Source: Vigna angularis (lineage: Eukaryota > Streptophyta > Magnoliopsida > Fabales > Fabaceae). From it: DNA of 64,000 nucleotides. Positions 35,604 through 47,530 of the stretch are shown here, one piece after another (position 1 is the stretch's first letter; each line of letters starts with the position of its first letter). Position numbers and translations under genes: made by a program. The DNA is taken from the NCBI RefSeq assembly GCF_016808095.1, contig NC_068977.1, positions 7,996,479 through 8,060,478 of the forward strand, in the 5' to 3' direction. The notes under the pieces are model-generated. The model had not been told where the DNA came from, ran no database searches, and was given only the letters and a program-made list of their open reading frames with translations.

Positions 35604-38524
35604 TGTTTACTATTTGAGGTAATTTTTGTTGTGTTTCTCACGTTAAATGCATAGTTTTATCTTCAAATAGTTGATAATATCACATTAGAATATAAATAAT
35701 GTCAGTTTTTTTTATATGTTAGGAACAATATTAAAATACAACAGACACTTCTTACAACTAAATAATATTTATTTTATCTTTACATTTTTATAAAAGTAAT
35801 ATAAAATATTTTTTTCTAATAAATGACATGTGAAATGTTATTTATTTGAAAAATAAAGTTTTATAGTATACTATAATATAACATTTATCTACCGTTTGTT
35901 GAAAATGATATTTTACATTTTTTTTCTTAAATTGTGTTAAGCCCCAAAATTGATGTTGAGCACTAAAAGGCGATTTAGCAAAGATTCAAATATAATCCCT
36001 ACCATTATTGAGGAACGATATTTGCATTAAGTCTCAAAGAAGAAACATTCACTACAAATAAAGTTCAAGGAGTAGATTTGGTAGCTAAGCTTAACAGAAA
36101 ATCCTCCAAAGAAGGAACACTCCATTGTTGACCACGAGACTATAAGCTCAAGCTTGGAGAAAAACCCTTATAAGGAGGAAACATCAAAGGCTAATCACCA
36201 TTGTTACAACTGAAGTTGCACTTTAATTTATATAAAAACAAAGCCTTGCTTTGTTATTTATATATTGATTTTTAGTTTTAGTCCAAACAATTTTAGACAC
36301 TCTTTGTAATAGAATTTAAGAGAACCATTGGAGGAGGACAACAACTCCAAATGTTTGTATCTAAATTTATTATCATAAGTAGCTAAACTCTCTATGATTG
36401 AATGTAACTTCTCTAATTCTCTACACTACTATTTATTAAATATATATGTTACATGTTTTCTTTAAGTGTTGGTGATTTAATCCCAACATTCTTATCAGTA
36501 TCAACTTCATCAATTATGAAGGAACTTTTGTTTTCAAATCTATCAAACTTTACCATTGTTTCATTTCAAATTCAAATAGATCATAAGTCACTATTTGATT
36601 TAACAAAATCTTTATGGATATGACTTTGTTGTGTTACAATTGAATTTAGTGCACTTGCTGAAAATATTAGATTCGTTTTGGAAACCTAACAACACTAGGT
36701 CAATTAGGCAAGTGATTTCCCAACATTCATAGGACTTTAAGTTCAATTATTTATCATATGTTACATGATTCTTAATTAGTTGAGCAGGTCACACAAGATT
36801 CATTAATCCCCGTGATCGAGACAATATTTTAATGATGACCATAGGATGCTTAGAGCACCTAAGATGTATGTGCGGTACTATTGAAACATGGGGACTCCAA
36901 GATTACTTCACTCCACCACCACCAAGAAATGTTCATTCTTGCGGTGAGGATGACTTGGATAAAATGAAGATGTAATTTCAAGAAAAAGTGAATCAAATTT
37001 GACAATCTCTACACCAACACTTTGATGAGAAGTTAGAGTCCCCTACTCATTCTCAACAATATACTAAAGGAACAACTTATATTTCTCTTGAGGTTGTTTG
37101 AGTGAGTACCATCCTTACCTAATGCTTTGGAGGTTATTAAGGAAAATGTTCATGTTAAACATTTTATTCATTTAGCTATGGGTCATGTGAGTCATACTAT
37201 ATATTGTATATTTGCGATATATAGTTTATTTCATTTAACTTGAATGTCATTGTGTTTGCTACATGAAATATATCTATTTTCTAAGCTTCAATCCGTGCAA
37301 AAATCTAAAAACAAAAAGGTCTAGATTCAACAATATTTGCAAACATAGATGAGTGTTTAAGAGACATATTCAGACATTGAAGGGTCAGTTTTAATGATTA
37401 TGTATGTTTTTTTAAATTATGATAATTATTTAACTAACTATTTGTCCATAATTATAAGTCTCAATGACAACTGATTGTAATTATACCTACTGATTATATT
37501 GTAGTGTGATTTTGTTTGCTTCATACAAAACTCGATTGGAAAATGAAAAGCTTATTACAAGGTTAAATTTTATATTTTTCATTACATTTGGACAAAAATA
37601 AGACAATTATGATTAACATATGTCTTAAATTTTACTAGAGTTGTGACTCACACAAATGTTTTAAGTGGAAGGGACACAATAGGGTCCCTATAATCATATA
37701 TCCAAATATTAAACATCTTTACAACATAGAATAATTATTTTATGTACAAGTATTATCAAATTAATTTGCTTCACTTCTTTCTCATTTTAGTGTAATAAAC
37801 AAACTTATCCATTCAAATCTGACTACTACATCATGTACTGAATGAGAGCCATCATTTGGGTGGGTATTAATAACACGTGGACAAAGGTAACAACTAACAT
37901 AGATTGAAGTGTATTTTACTTTTTTGAGTACTGCATAATAATGTAAAGTGAAATGTCTTAGGTCTTCAACAATGAATCTTTATCGTCACAATATAGCATC
38001 CAACATATGAAAAAACAATGAACAATCTTCATTGTGCAAGATGAAACAAATTATATTATAATATCTTACGTATATAAATAAGAGAGATAAAATTATGTCA
38101 TGTATATCATTATGAAAAAATTATAAAATACAAAAAACAAAACATAAATTTAGCTTCCAAATATTAATATTGACTAAATTAACGTTAACTTAAGTGACTC
38201 CAATATGACAAAAAAAAATTACTTAAAAAAAATACATAAAATTACTTTAATTTTTTTTAGATAAATATTTTTGTTAATGTCAACTTAACAGACACTAACT
38301 AGAATAAATATTAAAATTAAATAAAGTTAATATCCACTTAGAAAATGCGAACCTTATTTACTTTTAATATTTATATTTATTTAAGTAAGTATTAATTAAG
38401 CGAACATAAAGAAATTAAAATAAATAATATTAGTGTATGCTCAACGAACATTAACTTTATTCATTTTTAATATTTATATTATTTAAGTTACGGAACACTG
38501 AGTTATATATACTAAATCAATGTG

Positions 38525-38602
<78 letters not shown>

Positions 38603-38700
38603 ACCATAGTTACTTACTTAAATAATTTTTTCAAGCAAAAATAAATTAATTTTGACTCCATTTTTTTCTTTCATTCATATTCTTTTTCTCGTTTACTTCC
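35604..38700. other. Intergenic region with possible copia-like LTR and internal fragments
   Basis: A TGTTAAGCCCC..ATCCCAACA segment (about 35935-36488) has TG..CA ends and the look of a ~550-bp copia LTR. The following 36490-37200 contains broken frames of retroelement or transposon character (a CTCCACCACCACCAAGAAAT block, then Gln/His-rich decayed coding). No domain was firmly recognised. The remainder is AT-rich. Confidence 0.3.
38525..38594. repeat. (AT)n microsatellite, ~70 bp
   Basis: Uninterrupted AT dinucleotides. Confidence 0.97.
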
Positions 38701-38714
38701 TTCATACTTATTTC

Positions 38715-39270
38715 TAGAGCTATTAAAACGGGCTACCCAGCCTGACCCGGTTCGGCCCACCATGGGTTGGTCACTTGGTGAGCCAACCCAACTCAGCTCA
38801 TTTATTAACGAGCTAGAAAAATTCGAACCCGGCCCGACCCACCACGGGTTGATGAGTAAACGGGTTGGCTCACTAGCTCACTTAATTACAATTTTTTTAA
38901 ATAAAAAAAATTACAAACTTTCTATAATTCAAATCTAAACAAATTTCACTCCCAAATTTTGACTCCCAACATGGGTTTTAATTAATTTTGAAAATAAAAA
39001 AACTTAAATAATTTTTTCAAGCAAAAACAAAATAATAAATATTTTTTTATAAAATTAAAATTAAATTTTAATAAAAATTAAATTTTAATAAAATAAAATT
39101 ATGTAGATGGGTTGGTGGGCCAATCCGGCTCACCACGGGTTTAACCCGCATGAGCCAGGTTTAAATGAGTCGGGTTGAAATCTGCCCGCATAAAAAAAAT
39201 ACAATTTTTTCAAACTCAATCCGACTCAAATCCGTGGTGGACCGAGTTGTGACCCATTTTGAGAGCTATA
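38715..39270. mobile_element. hAT-like MITE
   Basis: The inverted ends TAGAGCTATTAAAACGGG and (right end, reverse complement) TATAGCTCTCAAAATGGG resemble plant hAT-like termini. They are flanked by 8-bp repeats CTTATTTC (38707-38714) and TTTATTTC (39271-39278), one mismatch. Inner GC-rich inverted sections (CCCGGCCCGACCCACCACGG / CCACGGGTTTAACCCGC) flank an AT-rich core. No transposase. Confidence 0.6.
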
Positions 39271-39279
39271 TTTATTTCT

Positions 39280-40490
39280 TTCATCCACATTCATCTTTCT
39301 TATATACATTTTTTTTCACTATATTTTGTTTCTATTTTTTTTATTTACATTTGTTAAATATGAAGATATTGCACAATATTTTTTCTTTTTAATTTAGTGT
39401 CATTTGGATTGCTCAAACTGACATTAAATTAAATAAAAAAAATAGTGTGAGTTTGACCTACTTTAAATTACTTTAATAAAAAATAAAAACAATTAAAGTC
39501 GATATTAATTAGAATCACATATGCGTGATGCAAATCTGACTCGAATAATTATTTAGCATCAACTCTTTTTTATCAGTATCAACTTTTGACTTATGCTAAA
39601 TACATATTTTATTGCGATGATATTAATTTTTTTTCTCTTGATTAAAAGAAGAGTCTGAATCTAATTTAAGATATGTGGATTTATAAATTATTGAGTAAAT
39701 ATAAGATATTTAAATTATTTTATGTTTATCTTTCTCCTTATATAATTTTCATGTGAGTGATCTCACTTCTCATTCTACAGTTGAATTTTGTCATAATTTC
39801 CCTCAATTGCGAATCTCCATTGATGACAAACTCTTCTGTCTTTGTGGAGGAATATATGAGATAACAGCTAGATGATAATGTCCCTTCCTTGCACCAACTC
39901 GACCACAAAATAAAGGACCATAGCCTTTGATGAACTTCTAAGTTAAACCCTCATCTGTCTTTATTTTCTCTGTCTCTTCTTCTCTTTTCTTTGGCTACAT
40001 GGGTCACCTTATGGTGACATACAGCATTGATGGATACCACACAGGGCAAGCATTCAGAAGCTGCCACGTGTGAGAATGTACTTCAACTTTACACGTGGCC
40101 TTCTTTCATTGGATACATATAGCTTCTTGAAATTAAGTTGCTTTAGGTCAGTGTACTGGTTATTAGAAGAAGTAACATCAGAAGAGAGAGAGAGAGAGAG
40201 ACATGCCCTCTTGCATAGGTTGCTATGTTAATTATCAACATGGGACTCAACAAGGAATGTGCTTTGTTGTATGAAAATTACCTTATGAAAAATCCACATC
40301 TCTAGCATGACACCCTCCAATTAATCCAAAGGCTCATGATGGAAACTTGAAAAGTAATTTGTACAATTTTGTTTAGCCAAATGACTTTTTTTTTTCTTTT
40401 TTATAAGGTAGAGCTAACTTGGAGAATTTTGGTTGAGGTGTATTTATTCTTCATAAAACTTTTTAAAAGAGAAGAATTAAAAAAACATCA
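39280..40490. other. Non-coding region with a conserved-looking island
   Basis: From about 39770 to 40320 base composition is more balanced than around it. It has two G-box/ABRE-like sites in opposite orientation (CCACGTGT near 40063 and ACACGTGG near 40091), a perfect GTCACC(T)TATGGTGAC palindrome near 40005, and a (GA)n run at 40183-40201. It looks like a promoter, but no gene follows before the Pack-MULE. Confidence 0.35.
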
Positions 40491-40499
40491 ATATACTTA

Positions 40500-40508
40500 T
40501 AAGTTAAA
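40500..40508. repeat. Left 9-bp target-site duplication TAAGTTAAA of the Pack-MULE
   Basis: Identical to 41947-41955 and directly next to the GGTTTAAT terminus. Confidence 0.88.
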
Positions 40509-40774
40509 GGTTTAATATCCAATTTTGTCCCTAGTTTGGTTTGCAAATCTCAATTTAGTCCCTCTTTAAAAAAATGTTTGAAATTGGTTTTTACTTTTAA
40601 ATTTTTGAGTCAAAATAGTCCCTTCCGTTAAGTATAACTAAATGGAGTTAATAGATTAATGATGTGGCACTACTTATTGATTACGTGTCAAAAAATGTGC
40701 TTACGTGTGTTGGTTAATTAGGAAATAAATTAGGGAAGAAAGGATTTTATTCAGAAATGATTTTTTAATTGGGG

Positions 40775-41263
40775 AACAGATCCAGATCCAGCCCTCTGCC
40801 AAACCGGCTACCGCGCCTATTCCGCTGCCTTCTCTTCTTCACGCGCGAGGCCGACACACTCTCCTTCTGTCTACCGCGAAAAGCCCTCCGCCAAACCAGC
40901 CACCGCGCCTCTTCCGCGCCACTGCTTCGTCAACTCCAGCCACCGTGCCACTGCTTCTCCGATCCTGTCTGCTCTCTCCGACACCGGCAACCCAGGGAGG
41001 GGTTCGTCTTCATCGCACGTCCAAACCTCCACTCGATTGGCAGCCGCGAGCCACCGGAGCCGTCGCCAATCGAGGCGAAATCTCTCATCCTCCGTCGTTC
41101 GTCGCAGGCGGGAAGTTCTCTCCCTTCTCCCTCCGTATGTCTCCCCCACCTCCACAAATTCCAAACTCATTCATCACTCCACATACAAATACTTCATCAC
41201 CTCCGTTCACCCAAACCCCAAACTCACAGAGCACCTTCATAGCCACCAATCAAAGTTGCAAAT
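40775..41263 (+). other. GC-rich captured sequence of unknown origin in the Pack-MULE
   Basis: C-rich, codon-like composition, with several overlapping open frames and no recognised product. Part of it (40976-41005) matches 3783-3812 in the Ogre-like LTR. The junction to SHMT sequence is at about 41264, and what precedes it is not the SHMT sequence expected there, so the interior is chimeric. Confidence 0.5.
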
Positions 41264-41480
41264 CAAATTGAGAACCTGTGCCGTTCCCGCGCCCTCGAGG
41301 CCTTCCATCTCGATCCCTCCTGGCGGGGCATCAACGTCCAACCCCACTCTGGTTCTCCGGCCAACTTCGCCGCCTACACTGCACTGCTCCAGCCCCACGA
41401 CCGCATCATGGGTTTGGATCTCCCCTCCGGCGGCCACCTCACCCACGGCTACTACACTTTCGGTGGGAAGAAGATATGTC
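41264..41480 (+). pseudogene. SHMT: Serine hydroxymethyltransferase exon fragment (captured)
   Basis: The frame starting at 41264 reads [18 protein letters not shown], then [40 protein letters not shown] and YTFGGKKI. This is the conserved plant cytosolic SHMT segment near the N-terminal third of the enzyme (PLP-dependent interconversion of serine and glycine with tetrahydrofolate). Only ~72 codons are present. The sequence leaves the SHMT consensus after GGKKI and soon meets a stop. The active-site lysine region is absent, so no enzyme can be made. Frame-preserving codons suggest capture was not ancient, or that exon sequence was retained. Confidence 0.85.
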
Positions 41481-41946
41481 TAGGTTCAGAAATTTTCTAG
41501 GTTTGGATTTAGGGGAAGCTGAAAGAGGAGGTTCCCAAATTCGGAAGTGAATCAAAGACAAAATTTGGCTGCCCCATCTTCCCAGAACAAATTCAGTGAA
41601 CGTCATGTAAGCGAGGTCGAACGGAAGCAAAGGCGAAAAGGAGTGGGTGGTGGCTGCAGTGTGATGAAAGTGGGGCGAACGGAGTAACAAACAATATAAT
41701 TTTTCACAATTTAAAAATGATAATATCCAGCTCAACCTTTGACAAATATAAAAATAATATAAAAATGACACGTTACTATGCATTATGCCAGATAATCACT
41801 CTCTTAACTCCGTTTGGTTATATTTAACGGAAGGGACTAATTTGACTCAAAAATTTAAAAGTAAGAACCTATTTCAAACACTTTTGTAACGAGGGATTAA
41901 ATTGAGATTTGCCAACGAAACTGGGGACAAAATTGGGTATTAAACC

Positions 41947-41955
41947 TAAGTTAAA
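41947..41955. repeat. Right 9-bp target-site duplication TAAGTTAAA of the Pack-MULE
   Basis: Partner of 40500-40508. Confidence 0.88.
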
Positions 41956-41959
41956 ATAA

Positions 41960-43552
41960 ATATATGGAACTTTTTTTATAATCTTTAAAATATATATGTA
42001 AATTAATTTAAATTTTTGCATACTGTTTTATATTTTTCTCTTTGGAAATGTTTATGAAAACAACTTAAATATTATGTTTTCTTTGAATGATATATAACAA
42101 CTAATATCAATCTTTTTTTTATAATCTAGTTAAGTAAGAATATTTAGTTAAATATCTTCTTTTAAGTGATATGACGCATGTACTAGTATATTTATTTTGT
42201 TATATGAAATTTGTTGTCTGTGTTTCTGAGTATAGTTGGTTTGATTTGATAGACTGAATTCCTAGCTAATTGAGCAAATTCGTATTCAGTATGAGTTATA
42301 AACATGTTTTCAAATAAATTTATGTGTCAAGAATACCAATTTAGTCATTTGGATAGATTTTGAGTGCATCCAAATAAGTTTCTAAGTTGTTGTCTTCTGG
42401 TATAGCGTTGAGCGACCTTGTGTGGCGCTAAGCAATGCCAAACCCAAGTTGAGCAGTCATTTTGGGCGGTGAGAGCTACGAAGTCAGTGAGCTCTCTGAC
42501 TTCTATGCGTTGAGCGTCACTTCTCCTTGCAAGTCTGGATCTTGTTTTTCTCAATAATTCGCTAAGAAAGGGATCTTGCTCGCTAAGTGACTCCTGTTAT
42601 GACAACATTGTGTTGTTTTCTTTAATCTTTGATTGATGCTTGTTTAAAATATGTTATATAGAATTTCACCCTTGTTTTATATTGAAGATTTTGTTTATGT
42701 TTAATGGATGATACATATGGATATGATTTCAAGTGGTATGTGATGGGATTGTGAGTGTGAATTCTATATGATATTATAGAGATTTCAAGGAGAAGAACTT
42801 AAGATAGTTACGTATAGTGTATAGCGCTCTGTATTAGGGGCTATTATGAAACTCTTAATAACTTTCAATTTCAAGTAGAGAAGAATGATTATGTGGTGGA
42901 GAGTAATGTCCTTAGTCTAGTGGTCATTTATTGGTCATAGATGTTTGACAAATTAACCTCGAAGTGTGGTAATTGGTGTGGGTTATTTGTTTCACCATTT
43001 CTGGATGCAAGGCTCCTAGAATTCGGTATCAATATGTGTATTTAGATAGTCAAGTCTATAGTAAATAATTAGATGTTTATGAATTGTTAGTTATTGATGA
43101 TTAATTATAACGTGGTTTAATTTAGACTATGAGAATGAGCCTGAGATATATATTAAATGAAAAATATGGTCAAGATATAAAATATCTTTAATTTAAACCC
43201 TATTGAATTTGTATTTTGTACTTGTGTTTTAAAAAATTTCTTTCATATTATCGTTGCAAAACTAATCTTACACTCATGCAATTTACATCGCAAATGACAA
43301 CAACAAAAATATATATGATGATAATTTTATATAGTTTAATATATTAGTGAAATTTGTTTAGGTGTACAGTTTCAGATTTGACGTAAAATTTGACATTTAC
43401 ATAATGGTACGTAAGTATTTAATAAAAATAGAGTTATTATATCGGATCTTAAATAGTTCTGTTTAAAAGAGTTTATATTAAGATTCTTAACTCTCTCTTT
43501 TTTCTCATAATGTCGACACGATTTCTCTTTCTTTTGGTAGATATTTTGGAGG
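41960..43552. other. Intergenic region with probable gypsy LTR fragment
   Basis: At 42400-42590 the words GCGTTGAGCG, GCGCTAAGC and GCTAAGAAAG occur, a style I associate with legume gypsy LTRs. The 42650-43050 part (AACCTCGAAG.., CACCATTTCTGGATGCAAGG) looks like further decayed LTR. No termini found. Confidence 0.35.
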
Positions 43553-43557
43553 CCATT

Positions 43558-46211
43558 TGTAAAGAATCGAATTTAAAAAAAAAAAAAAAAAACAAAAGAG
43601 AACGGGGAGGAAGGAACGTGCGCTGTCACAAAGGGACAGTGAACGTTGCTTCCCCCTTTGAAAACAAAATCAAAAGAAAACAAGAAAAGGAAAGAGAAGA
43701 AGAGGGGAAGAGGGAAGAGTTTGGGAGGTTAAAAGGGGAACTATGGGTTCTGCTGGGAGGGGAAATCCCTGCTGCCATATCTGTGAGAGGAGTGTTCGGT
43801 GCTGCTTTTGGAGGAGTGAAAGAGTTGTTGCAGATCTGGGAGAAGAGAAGAGGAGGAGCAATTTTGGAGCTGGAAAGGAAATCAAACTCTCTCGAAGTGA
43901 TTCAAGGAAGTCTTCAAGAGGTAAGGGGAGCTAGATCTTTTGTTTGATTGATGATATATGTTGTGTTTGATGCAAATCTGGGAAGGAAGGGATGAAAAAT
44001 TGGGATTTTTGGGTTTCTGGTTTTCTGGGTTTCTGGATTTCGCGATTCTGCAGAATTCTGCAGAACGCGCGTTCGTTCAATTTGATGCCAAATTGGACGT
44101 TCGCCCACCCAAATTTGGAACGTTCGGTTGTTGTACTGAACGTTCGTCCCAATTGAAAAATAGGGACGTTCGTCCACAATAGCTAGGAACGTTTGTCCAT
44201 TTATGGTTTTCAATTAGCGTTCGTCCAAATTGTTAAGAATCGGACATTCGTTCAAGGAATCGGCCTGCTAAGCGTTCGTCCAAATGCCTAAGAACGTTCG
44301 TCCAGATATTGAATGTTCGTCCAAGTTGCGCGTTCGGTCTCATACTGTTAGGAGTTCGTTAGCGTTCGTTCTTGTTGAGTTTTAGTGATATTAGCGTTCG
44401 GTCTTAGTAGATTTTGGTTCTGTATGTATAAATAGTAAGCGTTCGGTCTTGTCAAGGTTTGATCTTTGAGCGCTCGTTTAGTATTGAATTTGGTGTTCGG
44501 TAGTTGAGCGTTCGGCCTAAGTAATTGATCTTGAGCGTTCGGCCTTAGTTTGTGAGCGTTCGGTATTATTTAAATTCTGAGTGTAGCGTTCGTCCACGGC
44601 CTGAGCGTTCGTTCAAAGAAGTGGTGTGTTGAGCGTTCGTCCAAGGTGATTAGCGTTCGTCCATTTGGTATTTCGTGTTCGTTCATTTGGAAATTAGCGT
44701 TCGTCCTCCCACTGAGTGAGCGTTCGTCCTTCCCAGCGAGCGTTCGTTCCAGTGAGCCTTCGTCCAAGTGAGCGTTCGTCCAGCGAGCGTTCGTCCAGTG
44801 AGCGTTCGTCCTAGAGCGTTCGTCCTCCCACTGAGTGAGCGTTCGTCCTTCCCAGCGAGCGTTCGTTCCAGTGAGCCTTCGTCCAAGTGAGCGTTCGTCC
44901 AGCGAGCGTTCGTCCAGTGAGCGTTCGTCCTTCCCAGCGAGCGTTCGTTCCAGTGAGCCTTCGTCCAAGTGAGCGTTCGTCCAGCGAGCGTTCGTCCAGT
45001 GAGCGTTCGTCCTTAGTTACATGTAGAGCGTTCGTTCAAATAGTTGAGCGTTCGTCCAAATAGTTGAGCGTTCGTTCAGTGAGGGTTCGGCCATTGAGCG
45101 TTCGTCGAGTGAGCGTTCGTTCTAAATATTGAAGTGAGCGTTCGTCCTTAAGAAAGTGATTTGAGCGTTCGTCCAATAGTATGTAGTGAATAGTACTTGT
45201 CCAAATAGTATTTTACAAATATGTTGAATTTTAAGTTCCTTTGCTTTTGGAATGAATTATGTACCAATGTTTGGAATATTATCTATGACATGAAATATGT
45301 GAATGTATGAAATATGTCGGATTTGTTGTGTTAATATGGCGGTATCTGATTATTCATAATTGTGGTTAAGTTTCAGAGTAACAATATGATTCATGGACGA
45401 AATTCCATGATCCTCAAGGAGAGGATACATGGTGGTGTTTTGGGGTTGTATAGAATGATTACATGGTAGCTCAGTTTTGGGGGTCATCCTGAAGCTCCAA
45501 TGGTCTTTCTTCTCATGTATAGAGGATTGAACCATGTGGTGAGGAGTAGCAGGAGGTCCTAGTCTTGGGTGCTTCCATATGATCCAAGATGAGTGATAAC
45601 GGATTAACCTCGTGATTGTGGCCGGACGGGAGTGCCCCAAAGTTTCACCAGGCGGTAGTGCCAGAGCGGTAGTGCTCAAGTTCCATAAAACCACCACGAG
45701 TGCAAGACCCACCATAGCTCGGTAATCATTCTAGTCCGGACGAGTCGGTCTATAAAGTAACAAGTCGGGGTATAAAGTAACAAGTCTTGTAATGTCAATT
45801 TACTGTTCTTTCATATGAATCTATGTATGATAACATGCTTTTTATATCTAGCTCACCCTTGCATTGTTTGTGTTGTGTGCTAATTTGGATATGTTATTTG
45901 GCGATGATCATCCACTTGGATGGGAGCAGATGGCGGGGAGGATACCTTGGGAGCAACTCTTGATGGAGACGGCAGTGCTGCAACCTAGCATTACAAATTC
46001 TTATTTCGTGAACTCGTTTAATTACATTTGTGTGTGTCTTAAGATTTAAATTCTCCGTGATTTTCATGGAGAAATTCTAATACTCTTGTTGTCAATTCCG
46101 CACTATTCTGAGGATGACTGTAATCCTTAAATTACTCTTGACTGCTTTCCTATATTATGCATGATGACGTCTTTATTATATATGCATGATGTATATAATT
46201 GGGACGTCACA
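43558..46211 (+). mobile_element. Second solo LTR, gypsy-like (possibly Tekay/Del)
   Basis: It starts TGT at 43558, ends GGGACGTCACA at 46211, and is flanked by 5-bp direct repeats CCATT (43553-43557 and 46212-46216). It is 2654 bp and carries no coding domains. The terminal GGGACGTCACA resembles the GGGATGTTACA-type ends of legume Tekay-like LTRs, but the left end does not mirror it beyond TGT. The interior has a purine-rich leader, the CGTTCGTC array (44060-45180) and a GC-richer tail (45370-45780) with TATAAAG motifs. The boundaries rest mainly on the target duplication. Confidence 0.6.
44060..45180 (+). repeat. GAGCGTTCGTCC minisatellite array with higher-order repeat
   Basis: Dozens of copies of GCGTTCGTCC or GCGTTCGGTC occur with short linkers. 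Between about 44707 and 45012 a higher-order block (GTGAGCGTTCGTCC, TTCCCAGCGAGC, GTTCGTTCCAGTGAGCC, TTCGTCCAAG and so on) is repeated about three times, with block starts spaced 119 and 82 bp. The core is the reverse complement of the 5845-6895 core. Open frames on both strands here are artefacts. Confidence 0.93.
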
Positions 46212-46599
46212 CCATTTTTGTTGTCTGAATCCATAGTTGTGGATATTTTATGATTGTGAACATTTTTCTTATATTATACTGAATATTTTGTAGGCTCATT
46301 GAAATAGATATTCAACATTTCTATTGCAATAATAGTGAAATTGAAATCATTTCTAATCATCACATGATTAGATTAAAATAAATATTTCTAATCATCACAT
46401 GATTAGATTATAAAATAATTGAAGAAGAACTAGTAAAAAAAAATATTTGACCTGAGTAAAAATATTATTTTTAAAATTTAATTAAAATTTTGTAATAAGG
46501 TCAATTTTATTCTGATCTACACTCACTTTTAAAAGAATTTTAGAAGAATTTTAGAAGTTAGAACTTCTTTTTCTCTTCTGGTTTATCGTCCCTAAGAGG

Positions 46600-46680
46600 G
46601 GATTTATTTAAAAGTGTTTTATTCAAAGGTGTTTTATTTAAAGGTGTTTTATTTAAAGGTGTTTTATTTAAAGGTGTTGT
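46600..46680 (+). repeat. 15-bp tandem repeat (AAAGGTGTTTTATTT), about 5 copies
   Basis: Perfect or near-perfect consecutive units. Purely a minisatellite. Confidence 0.92.
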
Positions 46681-46899
46681 AACAACTTTACTATTATGTA
46701 ATTCACATTTCACTCAATGAAAATTTATATGCATATTTTCACAGGGGTGGCTAAAATTAATTGTACAGTTAAAAACTGCACTTAATCAAAAATTAATTTG
46801 TTTGAACTAAATTAAATTGAAAATTAGTTCAGACGAACTACACTAAACTATTTTTTGTTATATCAAACTGCAATATACTAAATTAAACAAAACTGTAAT

Positions 46900-47530
46900 A
46901 TGAACAAATTGAACTGTTACGTACCTTAACATGTTTTTAAACTGCACTAATTTTAAAGTGAACTGTAATCATTTTAGAACCAAATTACACTAATTTTGAA
47001 TCGAATTGTAATATTTTTGAATTAAAAAACTAAAAATGATAATATTTACCCACTTCATTCATAATATAGGTTCCTCGTAAAAAAAAGACATAAAACTAAA
47101 TAAATAGAAAAGATTTGTCTCTTCTCAAGAACATAGGTTCTCTCGTAAACAAATCTCTTAATAACTTTATAATAATTTATCTTCCTACAAAACTTTGTTA
47201 ATAAAAATTAAGAGAATGACTTCTTCTTTTTTTATATTAAATTGTTACGTACGTTAACATTTTTTTAAACTGCACTAATTTTTTAATTAATTTTGAATCA
47301 AAATGCAATATTTTTGAATTAAAAAAACTAAAAATGGTAGTATTTATCCACTTATTCATAATATAGGTTCTTGTAAACAAAAAAAAAGATATAAAACTAA
47401 TTAGATAGAAAAGATTTGTCTCTTCTAAGAACATAGATTCTCTCATAAACAAATCTCTTAATAACTTTAATTATAATAATTTATTTTCTTGCAAAACTTT
47501 GATAATAAAAATTAAGAAAATGACTTTTTT
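46900..47530. repeat. ~310-bp tandem duplication
   Basis: 46905-47222 and 47238-47525 share in order TTTTTAAACTGCACTAATTT, then ATATAGGTTC, AGAAAAGATTTGTCTCTTCT, AAACAAATCTCTTAATAACT and AAAATTAAGA.AATGACTT. Non-coding. Confidence 0.85.

Larger units (their letters stand above)
40509..41946. mobile_element. Pack-MULE carrying a captured SHMT exon
   Basis: The terminal inverted repeats are ~165 bp: left 40509-~40672 starts GGTTTAATATCCAATTTTGT, and the right end in reverse complement starts GGTTTAATACCCAATTTTGT. Similarity continues through TTAAATTTTTGAGTCAAA and CCCTTCCGTTAA. Perfect 9-bp target duplications TAAGTTAAA flank it. The 1.1-kb interior is GC-rich, unlike its surroundings, and encodes part of serine hydroxymethyltransferase rather than a transposase. 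Gene-fragment capture between MULE ends defines a Pack-MULE. Confidence 0.92.

Noticed and set aside
40060..40210. MicroRNA precursor near the CAGGGCAAGCATT and ACATGCCCTCTTGCAT words
   Set aside because: The two words are not complementary enough to form a stem, and neither matches a mature miRNA I know.
44570..44968. 132-codon frame rich in Asp-Glu-Arg-Ser-Leu repeats
   Set aside because: Direct translation of the GCGTTCGTCC minisatellite. No start context, splice context or family resemblance.
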